From positions 1-27,897 of the forward strand of contig JBOGGX010000082.1 in assembly GCA_050744245.1 (NCBI GenBank): a stretch of DNA of 27,897 bases, in the 5' to 3' direction. A program made the position numbers and the translations under genes. This stretch comes from JBOGGX01 sp050744245. Lineage in GTDB: Bacteria; Actinomycetota; Acidimicrobiia; Acidimicrobiales; JBOGGX01. The notes under the pieces were generated by a model. It was not told the DNA's origin and searched no databases. It saw only the letters and a program-made list of their open reading frames with translations. This document shows positions 14,551 through 20,343 of this stretch, in pieces. The first letter of the stretch is position 1. Every line of letters starts with the position of its first letter.

Positions 14551-14871
14551 TCGGAGGTGCTCGTACACGTCTCCCTGCCCGAGCTGGAGCCGTTCGAGGT
14601 CGACGTCGACCCGGACGCGGCCGAGGTCGACGAGGACTCGATCGAACCCATGGTGCGCCGCTTCATCGCCCGGCTCGACGGGGAGACGTCGGTGCTGCCG
14701 GGCGACACGATCGAGCTGGCGGTGGCCGCCGACCACGCCCACTGGTTCGATCCGGCCTCGGGCGACGCCATTACGGATGGCTCGTCGGGGTCGAGGCCGG
14801 GGCCGCCGGACGCGGCGACCGGAGAGCTCGCCGGTCTCGTCCTCTCGGGCGGCGAGCGAGACCAAGCGTGA
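14551..14871 (+). pseudogene. Sugar ABC ATPase (MalK/UgpC type), C-terminal remnant
   Basis: Fused in frame to the glucosidase remnant. SEVLVHVSLPELEPFEVDVD, then VRRFIARLDGETSVLPGDTI and ELAVAADHAHWFDPASGDAI match the C-terminal OB/TOBE-like regulatory domain of carbohydrate ABC ATPases. In these, a GSEVxVH strand and an LHxFDPxTGxAI ending are usual. All of the nucleotide-binding domain is absent. The natural end is probably near 14770; the open frame to 14871 runs antisense into the convergent MFS gene. The intact ATPase at 21774-22856 belongs to another system. I rate the family match as good but not certain. Confidence 0.65.
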
Positions 14872-15964
14872 GGCCGCACAGCCCGGCCAGGATGAGGTAG
14901 GGGAGGGCATCGGTCGTCACGTCGGCCAGCCGCCCGCCGAGCGCCCCGCCGACCACCTGGCCGCCGGCCCACGCCAGGTTGGTCAGGGCCATGGCGAAGC
15001 CCTGGTCGAGACCGGCGGTCTCGGCGCTGTCGGCCAGCTGCGCGATGCCTGGCGCCCAGAAGCCGGCCAGGGCGGCCACCGCGCCCACCACGAGCAGGCC
15101 CTCCACCGCGACGGACCCGGCCAACGGAAGCAGCAGCGCGAACGGGATGGCCGCGGTCAGGCCGAGCCGGATGAGCGCCATGCGGCCGTGGCGGTCCGAC
15201 AGGGCGCCGAACACCCGCGCCAGGGCGGCGTCGACCGCGGCCGCCAGCAGGAACACGATCCCGACGGCGAGCCCGGTCGCGCCGAGCTCGTCGAGCCGCA
15301 GGGGAGCGAGGACGCCGATCGTCCCCGAGAACAGGGCGGGCAGCATCACCAGCCACACGGCGACGAGCACCGCGGGGCTCACGCCGGCCCGGCCCAGCGT
15401 CCGCCAGCTCGGCTTCTCCGGCGGCGGGGCCGACGGGGTGACCGCGGCCCAGGCGGCGAGACCGACGGCGACGGCCGCCACGCCGCTGAACACGGGACCC
15501 GGTCCGACAATGGTGGCCATGCCGCCGAGCACGGGACCGAGGAGGCTGCCGGCGATCGCCGCCGCCAGCGCCGACCCGATGAGCTTGCCCCGCTGGTCGC
15601 CGGGCGCCGCCTTCAGCAGCCAGGCCAGACCGCCGGACCACGAGAAGGCGCCGCCGATGCCCTGCACGAACCGGGCCGTGACGAGCACGTCGTAGTCGTC
15701 GGCCAGGGCGAAGGCCAGGCTCGAGATCGCCAGCAGGGTGAGCCCGGCGAGCAGCGTCGCCTTCACCCCGACCCTGGCGGCCAGCCAGCCGCCGGGCAGC
15801 GACGCGGCCAGCGTGCCCCCGGCATACGAGGCCGAGAGGATGCCCGCGGCCGACTTGGTCAGGTCGAGCGACTCGCGGTACGCCGGCAACAGCGGCGTGA
15901 TGGCCGCGTAGAACATCGTGTCGACCAACACGACCGCGGCAACCAGAAGGAACAGGCGGCGCAA
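14771..15964 (-). CDS. MFS transporter, 12-helix
   Basis: A 397-residue major facilitator permease that looks intact. The first helix VLVDTMFYAAITPLLPAYRE and the loop GGWLAARVGVKATLLAGLTL (motif A-like) are typical of DHA1 drug/sugar exporters. ARFVQGIGGAFSWSGGLAWL and GSLLGPVLGGMATIVGPGP follow. The second half has FGALSDRHGRMALIRLGL, the repeated motif A. A TTG at 15964 is the start. It lies 3 bp after the stop of a 46-residue membrane ORF in the same frame, so the two are probably coupled. The C-terminal ~30 residues are basic and Pro-rich. The substrate is unknown. Confidence 0.88.
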   Translation of the reverse strand: MRRLFLLVAAVVLVDTMFYAAITPLLPAYRESLDLTKSAAGILSASYAGGTLAASLPGGWLAARVGVKATLLAGLTLLAISSLAFALADDYDVLVTARFVQGIGGAFSWSGGLAWLLKAAPGDQRGKLIGSALAAAIAGSLLGPVLGGMATIVGPGPVFSGVAAVAVGLAAWAAVTPSAPPPEKPSWRTLGRAGVSPAVLVAVWLVMLPALFSGTIGVLAPLRLDELGATGLAVGIVFLLAAAVDAALARVFGALSDRHGRMALIRLGLTAAIPFALLLPLAGSVAVEGLLVVGAVAALAGFWAPGIAQLADSAETAGLDQGFAMALTNLAWAGGQVVGGALGGRLADVTTDALPYLILAGLCGLTLGLARRPRGRDRRALRSPRPAAPASTPTSHP

Positions 15965-15967
15965 GCA

Positions 15968-16108
15968 TCAGATCGTACGGAGTCGCCCGCCGCGGTCAAA
16001 CGTCGATGGCGATGCCCTAGAGGACGGCATCTTCAGGACCCCCCAGGCGATCAGGGCGCAGAGCAGCGACACCACCACCACGGCGAGGAACCCGATGAGG
16101 ATGCTCAT
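15968..16108 (-). CDS. 46-residue single-pass membrane protein, hypothetical
   Basis: The ATG at 16108 has GGGGGAG five bases upstream. The product MSILIGFLAVVVVSLLCALI begins directly with one hydrophobic helix and ends in a short polar tail, MPSSRASPSTFDRGGRLRTI. The stop is 3 bp before the TTG start of the MFS gene, in the same frame, so translation of the MFS protein may depend on this ORF. It could be a leader or a small partner subunit. No family recognised. Confidence 0.6.
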   Translation of the reverse strand: MSILIGFLAVVVVSLLCALIAWGVLKMPSSRASPSTFDRGGRLRTI

Positions 16109-16186
16109 GCAATCTCCCCCTTTGCCCGTCGGGACCGAGCAGATGCTATTCAACCGGACGGGGTGACACCGGGCCGCGCCAAGCAC

Positions 16187-16207
16187 TAGTTTCGTAACGT
16201 GACGAAA
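16187..16207 (+). promoter_or_regulatory. Leaderless -10 and inverted repeat over the zinc-ribbon gene start
   Basis: TAGTTT (16187-16192) lies 6 nt before the GTG at 16199. TTTCGT (16190-16195) and ACGAAA (16202-16207) are perfect inverted arms spanning the start codon. A repressor bound here would block both the promoter and the start. The protein that binds is unknown; autoregulation is possible. Confidence 0.45.
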
Positions 16208-16537
16208 GTAGCCCAGGGCCGACGGTGCGGGTGGTGCGGCCGTCCGCTGGGCGGCGTGGCCGCCACCGGCCGGCCCCGGCGGTTCTGCCGGTCGTCGTGC
16301 CGCCAGCGGGCCTACGAGGCGAGGCGGCGGGCGGCCGAGGTCGGGCTGTCCGAGCACGAGCTCGTCGTGGCCAGGACCCAGCGCGACGAGTTGCACGACC
16401 GGCTGTACGTCCTGGAGTGTGCGATCGAGGACGTCGAGCGCGACGCGTCGGCCGCCGCCACCCGAGCCGAGCTGAGAGAGGCGGTCGACTGGCTGCTCGA
16501 GGCGGCCCGCCCGCTCGTGGAACTACGGCTCGGCTGA
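16199..16537 (+). CDS. Zinc-ribbon-like small protein, hypothetical
   Basis: A 112-residue protein beginning MTKVAQGRRCGWCGRPL. Two cysteine pairs, CGWC and FCRSSC about 19 residues later, form a probable zinc ribbon. It is followed by the very basic RQRAYEARRRAAE, a motif I know from many actinobacterial hypothetical proteins. The C-terminal half is a charged helix (about residues 50-110) that may form a coiled coil. Nucleic-acid binding is plausible but unproven. The GTG at 16199 is supported by the adjacent TAGTTT. The gene is intact and is the closest one to the dif candidate, whose edge lies 38 bp past its stop. Confidence 0.8.
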   Translation: MTKVAQGRRCGWCGRPLGGVAATGRPRRFCRSSCRQRAYEARRRAAEVGLSEHELVVARTQRDELHDRLYVLECAIEDVERDASAAATRAELREAVDWLLEAARPLVELRLG

Positions 16538-16575
16538 TGGTGCGTGTCCCGGGGAAGCGGCCAGACCACCCGCTG

Positions 16576-16603
16576 ACTTGACATAACGGGGATTATGGGC
16601 GTC
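16576..16603 (-). other. dif: Candidate dif site (XerCD recombination, replication terminus)
   Basis: On the minus strand this 28-bp site reads as an 11-bp XerC arm GACGCCCATAA, a 6-bp centre TCCCCG and an 11-bp XerD arm TTATGTCAAGT. The XerD arm matches the published actinobacterial dif consensus, as I recall it, at all 11 positions. The XerC arm matches at 8 of 11, including the inner ATAA. The inner CATAA/TTATG symmetry with a 6-bp spacer is the defining dif geometry. It lies in a non-coding gap. It may be the chromosomal dimer-resolution site or, less likely, a dif-like site used by an integrating element; no such element is visible. Confidence 0.8.
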
Positions 16604-16635
16604 GGCCGGCCGGACTGCTCCCGCGAGCCGGCGGC

Positions 16636-16740
16636 GTGTCCGACCGGACGGCCCGGACCGCGCCGGCGCATGGCCTCGTCGACGACCCTCCGGCGCAGCG
16701 TCGCCGGCGGCAGCTCGTCGCCGCCGGTCGCCCCCACCCC
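16636..16740 (-). pseudogene. N-terminal fragment of a protein formerly following the sigma gene
   Basis: In the same minus frame as the sigma remnant, VIAGVGATGGDELPPATLRR and RVVDEAMRRRGPGRPVGHA resemble the start of proteins encoded next to ECF sigma factors in related genomes. These are anti-sigma-like or mycothiol-dependent maleylpyruvate-isomerase-fold proteins. It stops after ~35 residues without any recognisable domain. The identity is tentative; the fragment lies 33 bp from the dif candidate. Confidence 0.35.
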
Positions 16741-16809
16741 CGCGATCACGTCCACCCGAGCACCCCTCGTCGGGCAGGAGCTCGGACAGCCTCGCCCGCC
16801 CGGAGCGGC

Positions 16810-17022
16810 GTCGACCGCACGGCGGTGGGCGAGCACGCCGAGGTAGCACCGCAGGGTGCCCCGGTCGGCGTCGAACCGGCCCGGCGCCTCCCAGAGCTGG
16901 ACGAACACCTCCTGGGTCACGTCCTCGGCCAGCGACCGGTTGGCCGTCACCTTGCGGGCGACGCCGACGACGAGGGGCGCGAACAGCCGGGCGCGGCCTG
17001 TTTCACCGGAAATTCTGACCAA
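16810..17022 (-). pseudogene. ECF sigma factor, region 2 remnant
   Basis: Minus-strand reading gives RARLFAPLVVGVARKVTANR, then SLAEDVTQEVFVQLWEAPGR and FDADRGTLRCYLGVLAHRRA. This is sigma-70 region 2, with the core-binding DVTQEVFxxLW helix and the -10-recognition part. Before it there is too little N-terminus. After AVDA the frame is lost, and region 4 (the -35-binding HTH) is absent. Some ~100 residues were therefore deleted or shifted out. The remnant is divergent from the hemerythrin-like pseudogene. It cannot act as a sigma factor. Confidence 0.75.
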
Positions 17023-17079
17023 ACCCTCGCCCCCTCGGCTCCGAACCACGAGCGAACTCTGCGCCCAGGAGGAGGGGAT

Positions 17080-17609
17080 GTGCCGGCACCGGACCTCGTC
17101 TCGTTTCGCGTGCTGCACCGCGGCATGCGGACCGACAGCGCCCGGCTGGCCCAGGCCATCGCCGGGGTGGACGAGTCGGTGCGGACGACGAGAGCCCAGC
17201 AGCTGCGCCGCTGGTATGCCGCACCACGCGGGCGATCGATGAACTGGGCGATCCGAAAGTGGCGTGGGCCGAGGCCTCCCGGCAGGCCACGAACTGCGCG
17301 TCGGAGCTGCACCGGCTGCTCGAACGTCATCTCACCTTCGAGGACGAGTTCGTCCTGCCGCTGTTTACGCGCCACTTCAGCGCCGACGAGTACCACGCGC
17401 TCGATGTCCGGGCGGCCGGGTTCGTCGCCCTCGGCCAGCGGCGGTTCTCGATCTCGTGGGCGATGGCCAACGCCGAGCCGACCGAGCAGGCCTCACTCCT
17501 CAACCGCGCCCCGCTGGCGTTAAAGATCCTGTGGTACGCGACGAGAAGTCGGTATCGCCGGTTGACCGCGGCCGCGTTCGGGGCGAACGCGACCTCGGTC
17601 GGACGCTGA
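17080..17609 (+). pseudogene. Hemerythrin-domain protein, internally deleted and frameshifted
   Basis: A GTG at 17080 behind AGGAGGAGGGG begins DLVSFRVLHRGMRTDSARLA, the first helix of a hemerythrin-like (HHE) four-helix bundle with its His. Near 17220 the frame breaks. It resumes in another frame as AIDELGDPKVAWAEASRQAT, then LHRLLERHLTFEDEFVLPLF, which holds a second metal-binding helix (H...E). The middle helix, expected to carry an HHxxED motif, is missing, so about 40-50 residues were deleted. A working di-iron or oxygen/NO-sensing site is not possible. The reading frame ends at TGA 17607-17609. It is divergent from the sigma remnant. Confidence 0.78.
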
Positions 17610-17626
17610 CCGAACCGGATCGCTCC

Positions 17627-17632
17627 TATGCT
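17627..17632 (+). promoter_or_regulatory. -10 element of a probable leaderless SMP-30 transcript
   Basis: TATGCT lies 6 nt before the GTG start at 17639, with no ribosome binding site between. It lies in the short gap after the hemerythrin pseudogene. Confidence 0.5.
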
Positions 17633-17638
17633 CCCGCG

Positions 17639-18538
17639 GTGACCGACCACGACCTCAACCCGCTCATCGACGGTGGCTCGTTCTTCGAGGGTCCCCGCTG
17701 GCGCGACGACCGCTGGTGGGTGTCCGACTTCTACCGCCACCTCGTCCTCGCCGTCTCGCCCGACGGCACGACCGAGACGGTCATGACCGTCGACGGGCAG
17801 CCGTCCGGGCTCGGTTGGCTGCCGGACGGGTCGCTGCTCGTCGTCTCGATGAAGGACCACGTCGTCCTGCGCCGGTCGGTCGACGGCGTGGTCGACGTCC
17901 ACGCCGATCTGAGCAAGCTCGCCGGCGGCCATCTCAACGACATGGTGGTCAGCGCACGGGGGCATGCCTACGTGGGCAACTTCGGGTTCGATCTCATGGC
18001 CGGTGGTCAGCCGGCGACCACGGTTCTGGTGCGGGTCGCGCCCGACGGCGGGGTCACGGTCGAGGCCGACGACATGTGGTTCCCCAACGGCTCGGTCATC
18101 ACCCCGGGCGACCGGCTCATCGTCGGCGAGTCCCTCGGCTGTCGGTACACCGCCTTCACCATCGCGGCCGACGGGTCGCTGACCGACCGGCGGGTGTGGG
18201 CCCAACTGGCGCCGACTCCCGAACTGGGGACCTTCGCGGAGATGCTCCCGAACGTCAAGGTCGCTCCCGATGGTTGTGCGCTCGACGCCGAGGGTCAGAT
18301 CTGGGCGGCCGACGCCCTGGGCGCTCGGGTCATCCGCGTCGCCGAGGGCGGCGCCATCACCGACGAGATCGCCGCCCCGCCGGGGATGGGCCTGTTCGCC
18401 TGCATGCTCGGCGGTCCAGACGGCCGCACCCTGCTCCTGTGCGCCGCACCAGACTTCGCCGAGCATCTCAGAAGCGAGACCCGGGAAGCGGTGCTGTTCA
18501 CCACGACCGTCGAGGTCCCCCACGCCGGACTGCCGTAG
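17639..18538 (+). CDS. SMP-30/gluconolactonase-family protein
   Basis: A 299-residue six-bladed beta-propeller of the SMP-30/LRE-like group, whose members hydrolyse sugar lactones or related esters with a bound divalent metal. Family features are GGSFFEGPRWRDDRWWVSDF (metal-ligand Glu and the first blade), GQPSGLGWLPDGSLLVVSMK, LAGGHLNDMVVSARGHAYVG (conserved Asn/Asp), FPNGSVITPGDRLIVGES, and DGCALDAEGQIWAADALGAR (conserved Asp). No signal peptide is seen. The GTG at 17639 is supported by the TATGCT 6 nt upstream. The last 41 bp overlap the convergent GNAT gene. The exact substrate is unknown. Confidence 0.9.
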   Translation: MTDHDLNPLIDGGSFFEGPRWRDDRWWVSDFYRHLVLAVSPDGTTETVMTVDGQPSGLGWLPDGSLLVVSMKDHVVLRRSVDGVVDVHADLSKLAGGHLNDMVVSARGHAYVGNFGFDLMAGGQPATTVLVRVAPDGGVTVEADDMWFPNGSVITPGDRLIVGESLGCRYTAFTIAADGSLTDRRVWAQLAPTPELGTFAEMLPNVKVAPDGCALDAEGQIWAADALGARVIRVAEGGAITDEIAAPPGMGLFACMLGGPDGRTLLLCAAPDFAEHLRSETREAVLFTTTVEVPHAGLP

Positions 18539-19100
18539 CGGCCTCCTCATCCGGCCGCCACTCGGTGCGGCGCAACCGGTAGAGGACGTGTCGGCGGATC
18601 TGGTGGCCGACCGGCAGTCGGGGATGGTCGAAGTCGTCGGCCGGGGCGCGGTGCATGCCGAGGCGCTCCATGACCCGCCGTGACCGCAGGTTCCCGGTCG
18701 ACGTGAACGAGACGATCTCCTCGAGTCCCGCCTCGCTGAAACCGGCGGCCAGGGCGGACCCGGCGGCCTCCGTGGCATAGCCACGACCCCAGTGGCGCCG
18801 GTCGAGTCGCCAGCCGATCTCGACGGCCGGGGTGAAGGGCGCGTCGAACCGCGGCACGTTCAGGCCGACGAAGCCGACGAACGGGGCGCCGTCGCGGACC
18901 TCGACCGCCCAGAGGCCGAAGCCGTTGCTCTCGAAGCCGGCCTCGATCTGGTCGACCAGCGCGTCGCTCTCCTCACGGGTCAGGACCGCAGGGAAGTGCT
19001 CCATGACGACGGGATCGGCGTTCATCTCCGCAAACGGTGCCCGGTCGGCGTCGCGCCAGCGGCGCAGCAGAAGTCGTTCGGTCCGGCGCGGCTCGGTCAC
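18498..19100 (-). CDS. GNAT-family N-acetyltransferase (RimJ/RimL type)
   Basis: A 200-residue acetyl-CoA-dependent acetyltransferase. It begins RRTERLLLRRWRDADRAPFA, the usual opening of the RimJ/RimL subgroup. The acetyl-CoA loop is RRHWGRGYATEAAGSALAAG, followed by SFTSTGNLRSRRVMERLGMH, the conserved NxxSxxVxEKxGF-like segment. The GTG at 19100 overlaps the TGA of the upstream small basic protein (GTGA), so the two are coupled. The substrate may be a protein N-terminus, an amine or an antibiotic; sequence does not tell. Confidence 0.92.
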   Translation of the reverse strand: MTEPRRTERLLLRRWRDADRAPFAEMNADPVVMEHFPAVLTREESDALVDQIEAGFESNGFGLWAVEVRDGAPFVGFVGLNVPRFDAPFTPAVEIGWRLDRRHWGRGYATEAAGSALAAGFSEAGLEEIVSFTSTGNLRSRRVMERLGMHRAPADDFDHPRLPVGHQIRRHVLYRLRRTEWRPDEEAATAVRRGGPRRSW

Positions 19101-19264
19101 GCAGGGGCGGTCGGCGCAGTCGGGCCCGGGTTCGGGTTCTGGCCGGATGCCTCACCGTCGGGCTCGGCCGGGCGAGCCTCGTGCCGCCGGCGCTTCTCGC
19201 GCCCGTGCTTCTTGCGGACGCGGTCGTTGCGCCACCGCACCTTGCGCCGGTCACCTCTTCCCAC
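19097..19264 (-). CDS. 55-residue highly basic protein, hypothetical
   Basis: The GTG at 19264 gives MGRGDRRKVRWRNDRVRKKH and GREKRRRHEARPAEP, then a Pro/Asn-rich tail ending in APTAPA. More than a third of the first 35 residues are Arg or Lys, which suggests nucleic-acid or ribosome binding. TAGCAT lies 8 nt upstream, fitting a leaderless start. The stop overlaps the GNAT start. I have an impression of similar short proteins in Acidimicrobiia genomes, without known function. Third positions are strongly G/C, supporting real coding. Confidence 0.65.
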   Translation of the reverse strand: MGRGDRRKVRWRNDRVRKKHGREKRRRHEARPAEPDGEASGQNPNPGPTAPTAPA

Positions 19265-19272
19265 GGGCGCCG

Positions 19273-19278
19273 ATGCTA
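19273..19278 (-). promoter_or_regulatory. -10 element before the small basic protein gene
   Basis: On the minus strand TAGCAT lies 8 nt before the GTG at 19264, with no ribosome binding site between. A leaderless start is likely; the transcript would also carry the GNAT gene. Confidence 0.45.
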
Positions 19279-19325
19279 GTCACGCAGCCGGCCCGCCCCA
19301 TCCGAAGTTCGAATGGGTTCTCGCC

Positions 19326-19706
19326 ATGTTGCGCACGCCGCTCTGCGAGCTCCTGGGCATCGACGTACCCATCGTGCTCGCGCCGTTCGGTCCGTGGGAC
19401 GAGGTCGAGCTGTGCGCCGAGGTCTGTGAGGCGGGCGGGCTCGGCAGCGTCGGCACCGCCGTCCGCTCCCCCGCCGAGCTCGAGACCGCGCCGAACTCGG
19501 TCGACCCGGCCGAGGTGGGGCCCGCCTTCATCGCCGCGGCCCTGACCGGCGGTGGTCACGAGCTGTTGCCGTTCGCCGGCCAGTCGGCCGCACTCGTCAA
19601 CGACATCGTGTCCGCGCGGGAGCTGATGACCCGACTCGTCGACGAGGCCGAGGCTGCGCTCGGGCGGGCGGCTAGCTGGGTGGGAGTGGCCGGCCGAGAT
19701 CGGTGA
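19326..19706 (+). pseudogene. Nitronate monooxygenase, large in-frame deletion
   Basis: The first ~53 residues (LRTPLCELLGIDVPIVLAPF, then EVCEAGGLGSVGTAVRSPAE) are the N-terminus of an FMN-dependent nitronate monooxygenase/2-nitropropane dioxygenase. The last ~69 (SVDPAEVGPAFIAAALTGGG, then HELLPFAGQSAALVNDIV) are its C-terminus. The two are joined near 19488-19496. Full proteins are about 320-370 residues, so over 200 are missing, including the FMN phosphate site and the catalytic His. The frame is kept, so a 126-residue polypeptide could be made, but not an active enzyme. The 3' end overlaps the convergent YbaK gene by 35 bp. Confidence 0.82.
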
Positions 19707-20232
19707 GCACCTCGGCCCCTCGGAGTCCGGCCAGGGCCGACCCGGGCAGGCACAGCTTCGATCGGCGGACGCCGCTGCCCACGACGACCTCCGGCGCGGC
19801 CGCCACCGCGGCATCGATCAGCAGCGGCCACTCGGCCGGGAGCCCGATCGGCGTGATGCCGCCGGGCTCCATCCCCGTGGCCGCCACGGCCTCGTCCATC
19901 GAGGCGAACGAGGCCCTGCGGGCGTCGAGCCGGCGGCGCACGAGGTTGTTCACATCCGCTCGGGTGGTGGCCAGCACCACGCAGGCCGCCCGTCGGGTCT
20001 CCCCCGCCCGCCGGCCGGCGATGACGACGCAGTTGGCCGAGGCCGCGAGGGGGACGTCGTAGCGCGAGCAGAAGACGGCGGTGTCGGCCAGCTCAGGGTC
20101 GATCTCGGCCACCAGCACTTCGGGTGCCGGCTCCCCTTCTGCCGCCGGCCACGCGTCGATGGCGGTCGCCACCGCCGGCGCCAACAGGTCGGGGCGGGCA
20201 CGGGAGGGCATCCAGTCGAGATGGCCGAGCAT
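19672..20232 (-). CDS. YbaK/EbsC-family aminoacyl-tRNA deacylase-like protein
   Basis: A 186-residue member of the YbaK/ProXp group, which removes wrongly attached amino acids from tRNA. Family features are AVFCSRYDVPLAASANCVVI, VLATTRADVNNLVRRRLDAR, the loop TGMEPGGITPIGLP (the GGxxPxGLP-like signature) and VVVGSGVRRSKLCLPGSALA near the end. The usual catalytic lysine of YbaK is not obvious, so specificity is open. The ATG at 20232 faces a divergent sugar/solute ABC operon; the gap holds a GGCCCG palindrome. The last residues overlap the nitronate monooxygenase remnant. Confidence 0.88.
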   Translation of the reverse strand: MLGHLDWMPSRARPDLLAPAVATAIDAWPAAEGEPAPEVLVAEIDPELADTAVFCSRYDVPLAASANCVVIAGRRAGETRRAACVVLATTRADVNNLVRRRLDARRASFASMDEAVAATGMEPGGITPIGLPAEWPLLIDAAVAAAPEVVVGSGVRRSKLCLPGSALAGLRGAEVLTDLGRPLPPS

Positions 20233-20243
20233 CCGGGCATTGT

Positions 20244-20257
20244 GGCCCGAACGGGCC
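20244..20257. promoter_or_regulatory. Palindrome in the YbaK / ABC operon gap
   Basis: GGCCCGAACGGGCC has perfect 6-bp arms around AA. It directly borders TAGTCT (20258-20263), a possible -10 for the ABC importer operon with an ~80-nt leader. It could be an operator. In a GC-rich genome such palindromes also occur by chance. Confidence 0.35.
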
Positions 20258-20343
20258 TAGTCTCGTGGTCACGGCCCAATAGGAAGAGCACCGACGGGTG
20301 CGCGGGCGGTCGGTGCTCCACCGGCGACAAGGGGGAGCTGACC

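Noticed and set aside
16576..16603. dif candidate as the edge of an integrated XerCD-dependent element
   Set aside because: No second dif-like copy and no phage or mobile genes are seen in the window. The simpler reading is the chromosomal dif.
20234..20343. A riboswitch in the leader of the ABC importer operon
   Set aside because: The ~80-nt leader shows only one GC palindrome and no recognisable aptamer core.
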